DNA from: Chiayiivirga sp.
Lineage (GTDB): Bacteria > Pseudomonadota > Gammaproteobacteria > Xanthomonadales > Xanthomonadaceae
Reading direction: 5' to 3'
Assembly: GCA_022647565.1 (NCBI GenBank)
Contig: JALCLA010000001.1
Location: 372,001 to 436,000, forward strand
DNA: 64,000 nucleotides
Shown: in pieces, positions 23,997-32,123 of the stretch
Position numbering within the stretch: position 1 is the stretch's first letter
Layout: each line of letters opens with the position of its first letter
Program-made: the position numbers and the translations under genes
The notes under the pieces: model-generated
Seen by the model: only the letters and a program-made list of their open reading frames with translations
The model's database searches: none
Told to the model about the DNA's origin: nothing

Positions 23997-24389
23997 TCAG
24001 TTCCATTCGTACAAGGTCCAGAACACCGGTCGCACCGTGCCTTCGAAGTCGGTTTCGTCGAGGCGACCATCGCCATTGGTATCGAGCAGCGAATACGGGC
24101 GTCCCTTCAAGGGCCGCACCTTCACCAGGTAGACGCGGCCGTTCTGGCGATATTCCTCCACCACGTCGCCGTTGCCGTCGGTGCGGATCGAGACCGTGGG
24201 CGCCGCTTCTGGCGGCGGCGGTTCCAGGATCTTTTCGGGCAAGGGCTCGTCGGCCGGACGCAGCGTGGCCTCGCGGTCGTCGACCAGGATGGTTTCGGTG
24301 GCCGGCGCACCATCCTGCGACGGTGCCGCCGGGGACTGCGCCAGGGCGCAGGACGTGCCCAGCATCGAGACGAACAGGATCATGCGCAT
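23997..24389 (-). CDS. DUF2782 family exported protein
   Basis: A 130-residue protein with signal peptide MRMILFVSMLGTSCALA, a Pro/Glu-rich linker, and the compact DUF2782 domain: TVSIRTDGNGDVVEEYRQNGRVYLVKVRPLKGRPYSLLDTNGDGRLD. The last motif looks like a loose EF-hand loop. This family is usually found divergently next to polA in gammaproteobacteria, as here (57 bp apart), which strengthens both calls. The cellular role is not established. A second Met two codons downstream is an alternative start. Confidence 0.87.
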   Translation of the reverse strand: MRMILFVSMLGTSCALAQSPAAPSQDGAPATETILVDDREATLRPADEPLPEKILEPPPPEAAPTVSIRTDGNGDVVEEYRQNGRVYLVKVRPLKGRPYSLLDTNGDGRLDETDFEGTVRPVFWTLYEWN

Positions 24390-24446
24390 GGTGGCCTCCG
24401 GAGTGCGGCGCAGGATACCGCAGGGTGCCCCCGTTACACTGGCGGC

Positions 24447-27254
24447 ATGAAACGCCTGGTTCTGATCGACGGTTCGTCCTACCTGTATCGCGCCTTCCAC
24501 GGCCTGCCCGCGCTGAGCAACGCGCAGGGCGAACCGACGGGTGCCTTGTTCGGCGTCTACAACATGTTGCGCGCCAGCCTGAAGGAAAGGCCCGACAGCG
24601 CCGCTTTCGTGATGGATGCATCGGGACCCACCTTCCGCGATGAACTGTTTCCGGCCTACAAGGCGCATCGCCCGCCGATGCCCGATGACCTGCGCGCCCA
24701 GGTCGAACCGATGCTGGCGATGGTGCAGGCGCTGGGATTGCCGATCCTGCGCGTGCCCGGCGTCGAAGCCGACGATGTGATCGGCACGCTTGCGCTGCAG
24801 GGCGCGCGGGCCGGGATGGCGGTCACGATCTCCACCGGCGACAAGGATTTCGCGCAACTGGTGCGGCCGGCGGGTCGCGGCGAAGGCTCGATTGCCCTGA
24901 TCAACACCATGAGCAATTCGCGCCTGGATTCCGACGCGGGCGTGATGGAGAAGTTCGGGGTACGCGCCGAGCAGATCGTCGACTACCTCGCCCTGATGGG
25001 CGATAGCGTCGACAACATTCCCGGCGTGGACAAGTGCGGGCCCAAGACCGCGGCCAAGTGGCTGGCCGATTACGGTTCGCTCGATGGCGTGATCGCAAAT
25101 GCAGACCGGATCGGCGGAAAGATCGGAGAGAACCTGCGCGCGGCAGTGCCGCGCCTGCCCCTGAATCGCACCCTCACCACGATCAAGACCGACGTGCCGC
25201 TTGGGGAGAGCTGCGAGACGCTGGTGCCACGCGAGCGCGATGTGGAGGCCTTGCGCGCTTTCTACACGCGCTATGGCTTCACCCAGGCGCTGCGCGAACT
25301 CGAAGCTGGCTCGCTCGGTGCCCAACATAGCGAAGTGCCGACGGCAACGGGCGCCTCCCATGCCGAGCCGGGAAAGAGCCGCAGCGGTGGATATGCGCGC
25401 GCAGCGGAGGCGGAAGCCGTTGCGCTCGATCCGGCGCTGGCGGTGAAAGGCGACTACGAAACCCTGCTCACCCGCGACCGACTCGATGCCTGGATCGCGC
25501 GCCTGGCCTCGGCCGAACTGATCGCGTTCGACACCGAAACCGACGCGCTCGATCCGATGCGCGCCAATCTCGTCGGGCTAAGCTTCGCGGTCGAATGCGG
25601 ACAGGCGGCCTACCTGCCGCTGGCACACGACTATCCCGGCGCGCCGCCGCAGCTGCCGCGCGAGGCAACCCTCGCCGCGCTCAAGCCACTGCTCGAAGAC
25701 GCAACCCGGCCCAAGCTCGGGCAGCATGGCAAGTACGACCTGCATGTGCTGCGCCGCCATGGCATCGTCGTTCGCGGCTACGTCGAGGACACGATGCTGC
25801 AGAGTTTCGTCTATCACTCCACCGCCAGCCGCCATGACATGGATTCGCTGGCCAAGCGTTACCTCGGCTACGACACGATCAGGTACGAGGACGTCGCCGG
25901 AAAGGGCGCGAAGTCGATTCCGTTCTCGCAGGTGGCTCTGGAGCAGGCGGCGCCGTATGCCGCCGAGGACGCCGACATCACCCTGCGCCTGCATCGCGCG
26001 CTGCGCCCGAAGCTTGCGGCCGAGCCGGCACTGGATGCGGTGTACCGCGAGATCGAGATGCCGCTGGTCGAGGTGCTGGAGGCGATGGAGGCCAACGGCG
26101 TGCTGATCGATGCCGCCGAACTGCGGCGCCAGAGCGCGGATCTGGCGCGACGCGGCCTTGCCACCCAGCAACGTGCCTTCGAGCTGGCCGGGCGTGCCTT
26201 CAACCTCGATTCGCCCAAGCAGCTGGGCGCACTGCTGTTCGATGAACTCGGGCTGCCGGTGCAAGCCAAGACCCCGACCGGCGCACCCAGCACCAACGAG
26301 GAAGCGCTGGAAGCGATCGCGGACAAGCATGAACTGCCGCGTCTGATCCTCGAACATCGCGGCCTCGCCAAGCTGCGCAGCACTTATACCGACAAGCTGC
26401 CCGAAATGGTGAATCCCGACACCGGGCGGGTACATACCAGCTACCACCAGGCCGGTGCCGCCACCGGGCGGCTTTCGTCCTCCGACCCGAACCTGCAGAA
26501 CATTCCGATCCGCACCGAGGACGGGCGGCGCATCCGCACCGCGTTCGTGGCGCCGGAAGGTCGCCGCATCGTGGCCTGCGACTACTCGCAGATCGAGTTG
26601 CGCATCATGGCGCACCTGTCGGAAGACCCGGGCCTCGTGGCGGCATTCGAGAGCGGTCAGGACATCCATCGCGCCACCGCGGCGGAAGTGTTCGGCCTGC
26701 CACTGGATCAGGTCGATGCCAACCAGCGCCGAGCGGCCAAGGCGATCAACTTCGGCCTGATGTACGGCATGAGTGCGTTCGGTCTGGCGCGCCAGCTCGG
26801 CATCGCACGCGGCGAGGCACAGGATTACATCGCGCTCTACTTCACCCGCTATCCGGGCGTGCAGCGCTACATGGAATCGGTGCGCCAGCAGGCGCGCGAA
26901 CGTGGTTACGTCGAGACCGTGTCCGGGCGACGCCTGTACCTGCTCGAGATCGCCTCGCGCAATCAGGCGCAGCGCGCCGGAGCCGAGCGCGCCGCGATCA
27001 ACGCGCCGATGCAGGGCACCGCTGCCGACATCATCAAGCGTGCAATGCGCCGCGTGCACGACTGGCTGCAGCCGCACGCCGGCCGTGCGTGCATGATCAT
27101 GCAGGTGCACGACGAACTGGTGTTCGAGGTCGATGCCGGGTTCGTGGACGAACTGGTGGCCGAAGTGGGTGCGCGGATGCAGGGTGCGGCGCAACTTCGC
27201 GTGCCGCTGGTGGTCGACACCGGGGTGGGTACGAACTGGGAGGAAGCCCACTGA
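24447..27254 (+). CDS. polA: DNA polymerase I
   Basis: A 935-residue three-domain polymerase, near the usual length (E. coli 928). The 5' nuclease domain (about 1-290) has LIDGSSYLYRAFHGLP, EADDVIGTLA, TGDKDFAQLV and GDSVDNIPGV. The 3'-5' exonuclease domain starts near residue 340 with FDTETDALDP (about 361), NLVGLSFAV and YAAEDADITLRL, keeping the DxE and final Asp residues, so proofreading is predicted intact. The polymerase domain has motif A DYSQIELR (about 712), motif B RRAAKAINFGLMYG (about 758) and motif C VHDELVFEV (about 887). It acts in Okazaki-fragment maturation and repair synthesis. A small RNA gene lies downstream. Confidence 0.98.
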   Translation: MKRLVLIDGSSYLYRAFHGLPALSNAQGEPTGALFGVYNMLRASLKERPDSAAFVMDASGPTFRDELFPAYKAHRPPMPDDLRAQVEPMLAMVQALGLPILRVPGVEADDVIGTLALQGARAGMAVTISTGDKDFAQLVRPAGRGEGSIALINTMSNSRLDSDAGVMEKFGVRAEQIVDYLALMGDSVDNIPGVDKCGPKTAAKWLADYGSLDGVIANADRIGGKIGENLRAAVPRLPLNRTLTTIKTDVPLGESCETLVPRERDVEALRAFYTRYGFTQALRELEAGSLGAQHSEVPTATGASHAEPGKSRSGGYARAAEAEAVALDPALAVKGDYETLLTRDRLDAWIARLASAELIAFDTETDALDPMRANLVGLSFAVECGQAAYLPLAHDYPGAPPQLPREATLAALKPLLEDATRPKLGQHGKYDLHVLRRHGIVVRGYVEDTMLQSFVYHSTASRHDMDSLAKRYLGYDTIRYEDVAGKGAKSIPFSQVALEQAAPYAAEDADITLRLHRALRPKLAAEPALDAVYREIEMPLVEVLEAMEANGVLIDAAELRRQSADLARRGLATQQRAFELAGRAFNLDSPKQLGALLFDELGLPVQAKTPTGAPSTNEEALEAIADKHELPRLILEHRGLAKLRSTYTDKLPEMVNPDTGRVHTSYHQAGAATGRLSSSDPNLQNIPIRTEDGRRIRTAFVAPEGRRIVACDYSQIELRIMAHLSEDPGLVAAFESGQDIHRATAAEVFGLPLDQVDANQRRAAKAINFGLMYGMSAFGLARQLGIARGEAQDYIALYFTRYPGVQRYMESVRQQARERGYVETVSGRRLYLLEIASRNQAQRAGAERAAINAPMQGTAADIIKRAMRRVHDWLQPHAGRACMIMQVHDELVFEVDAGFVDELVAEVGARMQGAAQLRVPLVVDTGVGTNWEEAH

Positions 27255-27415
27255 AGCCGGGCGGCGTCCGCGGGGGTGGCGGAGGCGCCCGCTCCGCATT
27301 GCGACGGAACCCGCCCCTGAGCCGTCCATGACTTTGTGCACAGAACCGCTTGCCCTACGGCGCCGTGGGACTGAATCATTCCTGAACTTGCCGGTGCAAT
27401 AACCGATTCGCTCAC

Positions 27416-27444
27416 GGAACTTTCAGGCTCGATCGGTAATCTAT
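27416..27444 (+). promoter_or_regulatory. Sigma-E/AlgU-type promoter of the polA-linked small RNA
   Basis: GGAACTT (27416-27422) is separated by 17 bp from TCTAT (27440-27444), a close match to the GAACTT-N16/17-TCTGA pattern of sigma-E/sigma-22 promoters. A start site near 27450 follows. A second GAACTT at 27384 has no fitting -10. Confidence 0.55.
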
Positions 27445-27449
27445 GCACA

Positions 27450-27580
27450 CGGTGGACGCAACGCCACCTGTGGTCCGATTCGACCCCCCTTCGATCGGAC
27501 CGTGGGAAGCCGGTCTCTCCCCAAGCCCGCTTCCCATCCCCAGCCCCGCAGGCTCCCCCTAGCTTGCGGGGCTTTTCTTT
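27450..27580 (+). ncRNA. Structured small RNA with C-rich loops downstream of polA (sX13/ErsA-like position)
   Basis: About 130 nt with four hairpins. One is near 27451-27468 (GGTGG/CCACC). The second, 27472-27501 (GGTCCGA..TCGA with TCGATCGGACC), has a loop of six C. The third, 27504-27535 (GGGAAGC/GCTTCCC), has CTCTCCCC in the loop. The fourth is the terminator hairpin, with CTCCCCC in its loop. Unpaired C-rich loops are the targeting elements of the Xanthomonas sRNA sX13, and the position behind polA is that of Spot 42 in enterics and ErsA in Pseudomonas (family knowledge; homology by position and architecture, not by alignment). There is no convincing ORF in the interval. It probably regulates mRNAs with G-rich ribosome-binding regions. 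Confidence 0.7.
27542..27580 (+). terminator. Rho-independent terminator of the small RNA
   Basis: A perfect 9-bp stem AGCCCCGCA (27542-27550) with TGCGGGGCT (27565-27573), a 14-base loop, and the tail TTTTCTTT. The 5' side lies far beyond the polA stop (about 290 bp), which supports an independent transcript. Confidence 0.88.
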
Positions 27581-27702
27581 GGGCGAACCCTTTCGCGAAA
27601 GCCTGCAATTCTGCGGGCGGACGTTTCATCGTTGCCGCGGTGGAGGCGAACGACGCCGGTCGATATTGGCGCTGGGTTAGTGCGAGTTCGAGGCGACTGG
27701 CG

Positions 27703-29007
27703 TTATTGCTTCGAAGCCAAGTCCGACGGCAGGGTCGGTTCCGACAACACCTTCTCCATCGCGGCCCAGCGTGCCGCAGCATCGGTGCCGGCGGCTTCCA
27801 CGTGCGCCTGGGCCAGGTCCTGTCCCAGACCGTAGTTGATGACGTAGCTGCGGTACGTCTCGGTGAAGGTGATCGACTGCTCGGCACGCTCGCGCGAGAC
27901 CAGTTGGTACTTCTGTGCCAGCGCCACCGCCGTGGCGCGGTCGATCTCGCCGTCGAGGTACTGCTGCGCGATGGTGAGGCGGGCACCCGAGGCGCGGGCC
28001 TTGGCCCGCATCAAGGCCAGATCGCGCCCGGCAAGCGCCGGATCGAGCCCTGCGAGCGGATACAGCACGTCGCGTTCGAACGCGAGTCGATCGTCACCGG
28101 GGAAGGCCAGGTCAATGCCGAAGTTCGCCGTGCCCTCGGCGATCAGCGACTCCGGGCTGTACAGCGGGTAGACGTAGAATTCGACCCAGCCGCGCGTGCG
28201 CGCGAGGCGCTGCTCCAGCAGCAGGTTGAGCACGTGATGGCCGGGATACCCCTCATGGCAGCCGAGGTCGACCGCGCGGCTCATCAGCACCGGGAAATCG
28301 GTGTTGATCTGGATCAGGCTGTGGGCCTGGCCCTGGTACCAGTTGTAGCCCGACCAGGGCTTGCCGGTCACGAACTCGAGTTCGAATTTTTCCGCTGCCG
28401 GCAGCGCGATGTGCAGTGCGGTGCGGCGTCGGCATTCGGCGATCGCGGCACGCATCACCGCATCGAGCTTGTCGGCCGGAATGGCGGTCTGCGCCAGCAA
28501 GGCATCGACTCGTTCCGAGAGCGGACCCGCGCCGGGGGCGAGGGCTTCGACCTCCGCCAGCGAGGCGTCGTAGTCGGCGAGCGGCCTGAGCTGGGGACGC
28601 CACGCGAACAGGCCCTCGGCTTCGTCCGCGAAGCGAAGCTTCTCGCCTTGCAGCATGCGCAGCCGGGTCTGAGCTGCCTTCAGTTGCGCCGCGAGAAAGG
28701 CCGGGCGGCGTTGCTCCAGCCCATCCAGGCCTTCGACCGGGATCGTCGCGATTCGTTGCAGGAGGCTGTCGGTTTCCGCGCGCAGCGCCGCCAGCGCGCG
28801 CGGGCTGGCCTTCGCCATGGCGGCCCACTCGGGCGGGCCGTAGTACGCATCGACGTAGCCCGGTTCGCGCTCGCCGATCTCCAGCGTGAGCTGCACGTAG
28901 TCGCGCGCAATCGCATCGAGGCGCGCGCGTGCATCCGGCGTCGGCGCGGGTGTCGCGGCGCAGCCGGCGAGCGACAGCAGGGGCAGCCAGAGCCAGCGTG
29001 CGGACAT
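27703..29007 (-). CDS. DUF885 family lipoprotein (putative zinc peptidase)
   Basis: A 434-residue protein with a lipoprotein signal (MSARWLWLPLLSLAGCAA, lipobox LAGC). The DUF885 core contains GCHEGYPGHHVLNLLLEQ, the HExxxHH-like signature of this family, a downstream LIAEGTANFGIDLAFP with the conserved Glu, and RRRTALHIALPAAEKFELEFV. Characterised relatives are rare; a metallopeptidase fold is generally assumed. DUF885 proteins are often about 550-600 residues, so this is a shorter subgroup. The start was chosen at the lipoprotein signal; the preceding in-frame stretch is Arg-rich noise. It lies about 120 bp beyond the small RNA terminator, on the opposite strand. Confidence 0.8.
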   Translation of the reverse strand: MSARWLWLPLLSLAGCAATPAPTPDARARLDAIARDYVQLTLEIGEREPGYVDAYYGPPEWAAMAKASPRALAALRAETDSLLQRIATIPVEGLDGLEQRRPAFLAAQLKAAQTRLRMLQGEKLRFADEAEGLFAWRPQLRPLADYDASLAEVEALAPGAGPLSERVDALLAQTAIPADKLDAVMRAAIAECRRRTALHIALPAAEKFELEFVTGKPWSGYNWYQGQAHSLIQINTDFPVLMSRAVDLGCHEGYPGHHVLNLLLEQRLARTRGWVEFYVYPLYSPESLIAEGTANFGIDLAFPGDDRLAFERDVLYPLAGLDPALAGRDLALMRAKARASGARLTIAQQYLDGEIDRATAVALAQKYQLVSRERAEQSITFTETYRSYVINYGLGQDLAQAHVEAAGTDAAARWAAMEKVLSEPTLPSDLASKQ

Positions 29008-29086
29008 GGTGGGAACTCCGGAACGGGATGCGCCGCATCCTGGGCGATGCCCGCGAGTGAAGCAAGCCCGCCGCCGCGTGCGCGCT

Positions 29087-29731
29087 TCAGCCCTGCAGCA
29101 GCGCCGCGTTCTCGATCCGGTGCGTGCCTGCGTGGCCCGCCAATACCGCATCCACCAGGGCTTGCGCCACGTTCGACGCGGGTACTGCCCGCCAGCGACG
29201 CGGCAGCACGCGCATCAGCGGCGCCGAAAGCTTCTCGCCGAGACGATGTTCGGCTCGTTCGCCCAACAACAGCGAGGGTCGTACGATGGCGAGAGACTCG
29301 AAACCCAGCGCCTCGATCGCATCCTCCACTTCGCCCTTGACCCGGTTGTAGAACACGCGCGAGGCCGCGTCGGCGCCTATCGCGCTCACCAGTCCGAAGC
29401 GCGTGGCGCCTGCCGCATGCGCGCGGTGCGCGATCTCGATCGGATAGTCGTGGTCAACGCGCCGGAACGCCGTCTGTGATCCGGCGGTTCGGATCGTGGT
29501 GCCGAGTGCACAGATCACCGCATCGACCTTGAAGGCCGACTCCGGCAGCGCGGCCAGTTGTTCGAAGTCGACTTGCTGACGTGTGGTGCGTTGCTCGGTT
29601 TGCATCGTCGTTGGCGCACGCTGCAGCACGACGATCTCGGTCACGCGCACCTCTCCCTGCAAGCGTGCCAGACAGTGCCGCCCGACCAGCCCAGTGGCGC
29701 CGACGAGCAGTACGCGCACGCCCGCGCTCAT
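29087..29731 (-). CDS. NAD(P)H-binding protein, TIP30/NmrA-like atypical SDR
   Basis: A 214-residue Rossmann-fold protein: VRVLLVGATGLVGRHCLARL (GATGLVG loop), ICALGTTIRTAGSQTAFRRVDHDYPIEIA, FGLVSAIGADAASRVFYNRVKGEVEDAIEALG (YNRVKGE with the SDR-type Tyr and Lys) and LAIVRPSLLLGER. This is the pattern of the bacterial HTATIP2/TIP30-like family, whose substrates are unknown. Its start overlaps the stop of the exonuclease III gene by four bases (ATGA), so it is cotranslated with it; a functional relation is not evident. Confidence 0.82.
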   Translation of the reverse strand: MSAGVRVLLVGATGLVGRHCLARLQGEVRVTEIVVLQRAPTTMQTEQRTTRQQVDFEQLAALPESAFKVDAVICALGTTIRTAGSQTAFRRVDHDYPIEIAHRAHAAGATRFGLVSAIGADAASRVFYNRVKGEVEDAIEALGFESLAIVRPSLLLGERAEHRLGEKLSAPLMRVLPRRWRAVPASNVAQALVDAVLAGHAGTHRIENAALLQG

Positions 29732-30495
29732 GCAAGATCGATCCACACCGGCGCGTGGTCGCTGGGGCGTTCCCAGGTACGCGGCTCGCGGTCGATGACG
29801 GCGGCATGGCAGCGAGCGCGCAAGGCATCGCTCACCAACACCAGGTCGATGCGCAAACCGAGATTGCGGCGAAAACCCGCGGCGCGGTAATCCCACCAGC
29901 TGAACTGGCCACCTTCGGCGCAGTGCAGCCGGAAACTGTCGTGCAGGCCGAGGTCGACAATGCGGCGCAGGGCGGCGCGCTCGGCCGTGGACGTCAGGAT
30001 GCAGTCGTCGTTCCAGATCCTGGGATCATGCACGTCGCGCTCATCGGGCGCGATGTTGAAGTCGCCCAGCACTACCAGATTCGGATGGCGCCGGATTTCG
30101 TCCGACAGCCAGCCGTGTACCGCATCGAGCCAGCGCAACTTGTAGTCGTACTTCTCCGTACCCACGTTCTGGCCGTTGACCACGTACAGATCGACGACAC
30201 GCACGCCATTGACGGTGGCCGCGATCACGCGCCGCTGCTCGTCATTGAAACCCGGAATGCCGACCTGGACATCGGTGGCGGCCTCGCGCGACAGGATCGC
30301 GACGCCGTTGTAGGTCTTCTGCCCGGCGAACACGCTGCGATAGCCCAGCCCCGCCAACACCGCGTCGGGAAAGCGCGCATCCTCCAGCTTGGTTTCCTGC
30401 AGCGCCACCACGTCGGGTGCGCGCAGCTTGAGCCATTCCTCCAGGTGCGGCAGGCGCACATTGAGGGAATTCACATTCCAGCTTGCGATGCGCAT
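29728..30495 (-). CDS. xthA: Exodeoxyribonuclease III
   Basis: A 255-residue AP endonuclease/3'-exonuclease of base-excision repair. Visible motifs are MRIASWNVNSLNVRL (Asn7), ALQETKLED (metal-binding Glu34), YVVNGQNVGTEKYDYKLRWL, VLGDFNIAPDERDVHDP (Asp and Asn of the active site), FSWWDYRA..NLGLRIDLVLVS and the terminal SDHAPVW with the catalytic Asp-His. Length and motifs fit the ExoA/Xth family. The start is at MRIASW, where the fold begins; an ATG 11 codons upstream has no family support. It heads a pair with the TIP30-like gene and follows the glycosyltransferase gene by 10 bp. Confidence 0.96.
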   Translation of the reverse strand: MRIASWNVNSLNVRLPHLEEWLKLRAPDVVALQETKLEDARFPDAVLAGLGYRSVFAGQKTYNGVAILSREAATDVQVGIPGFNDEQRRVIAATVNGVRVVDLYVVNGQNVGTEKYDYKLRWLDAVHGWLSDEIRRHPNLVVLGDFNIAPDERDVHDPRIWNDDCILTSTAERAALRRIVDLGLHDSFRLHCAEGGQFSWWDYRAAGFRRNLGLRIDLVLVSDALRARCHAAVIDREPRTWERPSDHAPVWIDLA

Positions 30496-30505
30496 GGGCG
30501 GGCTC

Positions 30506-31342
30506 TCAGTCGGCGCGGTTGTTCTCATCGAGATGCTTGTCGATGCCGTGCGGCGTGTAGCTCAGCTTCTTGCCGCGGGTCTCGGCCCGGATCGCGTCGT
30601 TCTTTTCCTTCATGCCGGGCTTGCGGTAGCCACGCGGGTGTTCGAGGTGCACGCAGATCGCGGAGTAGCGGATGGTCTTGCCACGGATGCCGGCGTTGTT
30701 GAGGCGCTCGCCCAGTTCCAGGTCCTGGCCGCCGTACTGCATGCGTTCGTCCCAGCCATTCACCCGGATGGCGTCGTCCTTCCACACCGAGGCGTTGTGG
30801 CCATGCAGGCGCGATTTCACCGGCGTGATCGCGTTCATCACGGTGCGCATCGTCTCGTTCTTCAGCCACAGCTTCATGGTGTGTCGTTCCAGTCCGTTTG
30901 CCGCGAGCCATCGATAGTCGGTGGCGCGGCCCGACACGACGTCGTCGCGGGTGATCCTGTGGGAAAGATCGAGCGGCAGCTTGCAGTAGCCGCCGGTGAG
31001 GTACTTGCCGCGCTCGCGCAGCGCCAGGTGCCGCGCCACGAACTCGGGGTGCGGGATGCAGTCGCCGTCGGTGAAGATCAGGTAATCGCTGTCCGCGAGC
31101 AGGATGCCGCGGTTCATGCCCTTGCACTTCTGGTAGCCCTCGTCGGGTTGCCAGAAATGGCGCAGGCGGTAGTTCATCTGCGGCCGCAGCCGATCGATCA
31201 CGGCGCGCGTTTCCTCGCGCGAACCGTCGTCCACCACCAGCACCTCGAAATCCTTCGTGGTCTGCGTGGTGTAGCCCCACAATACCCACTCCAGCCATCG
31301 CGGCTCGTTGTAGGTGGCGAACATGACGGTGGTGGCGGGCAT
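30506..31342 (-). CDS. Family 2 glycosyltransferase
   Basis: A 278-residue GT-A enzyme: TTVMFATYNEPRWLEWVLWG, VLVVDDGSREET, the DxD-type metal motif FTDGDCIPHPEFVARHL, a ligand segment GHNASVWKDDAIRVNGWDERMQYGGQDLELGERL, and a basic C-terminus. It should transfer a sugar from a nucleotide donor onto a glycan or lipid. Members with the GWDE..GGED/QDLE block are similar to the N-terminal domain of chondroitin-polymerase-type and other galactosyl/GalNAc transferases. No surface-polysaccharide cluster is seen around it, so the acceptor is unknown. It is followed by the xthA pair on the same strand. Confidence 0.88.
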   Translation of the reverse strand: MPATTVMFATYNEPRWLEWVLWGYTTQTTKDFEVLVVDDGSREETRAVIDRLRPQMNYRLRHFWQPDEGYQKCKGMNRGILLADSDYLIFTDGDCIPHPEFVARHLALRERGKYLTGGYCKLPLDLSHRITRDDVVSGRATDYRWLAANGLERHTMKLWLKNETMRTVMNAITPVKSRLHGHNASVWKDDAIRVNGWDERMQYGGQDLELGERLNNAGIRGKTIRYSAICVHLEHPRGYRKPGMKEKNDAIRAETRGKKLSYTPHGIDKHLDENNRAD

Positions 31343-31384
31343 GGGTGGATCGGGTCGGATGGGCGACCGAATTGTAGGACATCG

Positions 31385-32119
31385 ATGAAGTCGCCCGTGC
31401 TGCGCGAGCTGCCGTTGTGGGCGGCGACCGCGACGCTTGCGCCGCTATTGCTGGTGCAGGGGCGACGGGCGCGCGACGCCACGCCGCGCCTGCCCGAGGC
31501 CGAAGGCGCGCGTGCCGGCTGCGCCGGCCAGGGCCGCCCCTTGCGCTTGCTCATCCTGGGCGATTCGGCAGCGGCGGGCGTCGGCGTCACCTCGCAGGAG
31601 GAGGCCTTGAGCGGTTGCCTGCAGCGTGAACTGATGCCTCGTCATCGGCTCCAGTGGCGTCTGCTCGCGCGTACCGGCGCCGGTGTTGCCGATGCACGCG
31701 TGATGCTGCGCGGCGCGCGCGGGATCGTCTGCGATGCGGCCCTGGTGTCGCTGGGTGCGAACGACGCCACCGCGCTGCGCGGCACCCGCGGTTTCGTATC
31801 CGAGTATGCGGGCCTCGTGGCGCAACTGCGCGACGACTGCGGGGCGCGCTGCGTGCTGGCCTCCGGCCTGCCGCCCATGCATGGATTCCCGGCCCTGCCG
31901 CAGCCGCTGCGGCGCATCATCGGCGCGCACGCGCGACGCCTCGATCGCGCGCTTTCGCACTGGTGCGCCGGGCAACCCGGACTGGAGCATCTTCCGTTCG
32001 GCGAGTTGCCGGCGCGCGAATGGATGGCGAGTGACGGCTTTCATCCCGGTGCGCGCGTGTATGCGCACTGGGCGCGACGGGCCGCGGCGCGCATTGCGGC
32101 GCGCCTCGCGTCCGACTGA
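31385..32119 (+). CDS. SGNH/GDSL hydrolase
   Basis: A 244-residue protein with an N-terminal hydrophobic stretch (WAATATLAPLLLVQG) that may act as a signal anchor. It then shows the SGNH blocks: LLILGDSAAAGVG (nucleophile Ser of block I), RTGAG (Gly, block II region), LVSLGANDATAL (Asn, block III) and the catalytic Asp/His in ASDGFHPGARVYAHWA. It is similar to the TesA-like or GDSL esterases that act on acyl esters, probably in the periplasm. It diverges from the glycosyltransferase gene by about 42 bp and converges on oligopeptidase A with 4 bp between stops. Confidence 0.87.
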   Translation: MKSPVLRELPLWAATATLAPLLLVQGRRARDATPRLPEAEGARAGCAGQGRPLRLLILGDSAAAGVGVTSQEEALSGCLQRELMPRHRLQWRLLARTGAGVADARVMLRGARGIVCDAALVSLGANDATALRGTRGFVSEYAGLVAQLRDDCGARCVLASGLPPMHGFPALPQPLRRIIGAHARRLDRALSHWCAGQPGLEHLPFGELPAREWMASDGFHPGARVYAHWARRAAARIAARLASD

Positions 32120-32123
32120 GCGC

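Noticed and set aside
27384..27389. A second GAACTT upstream of the small RNA
   Set aside because: No matching -10 element lies 16-17 bp downstream, whereas the copy at 27416 has one.
27255..27415. A gene between polA and the small RNA promoter
   Set aside because: Only short frames without ribosome sites or domains were visible.
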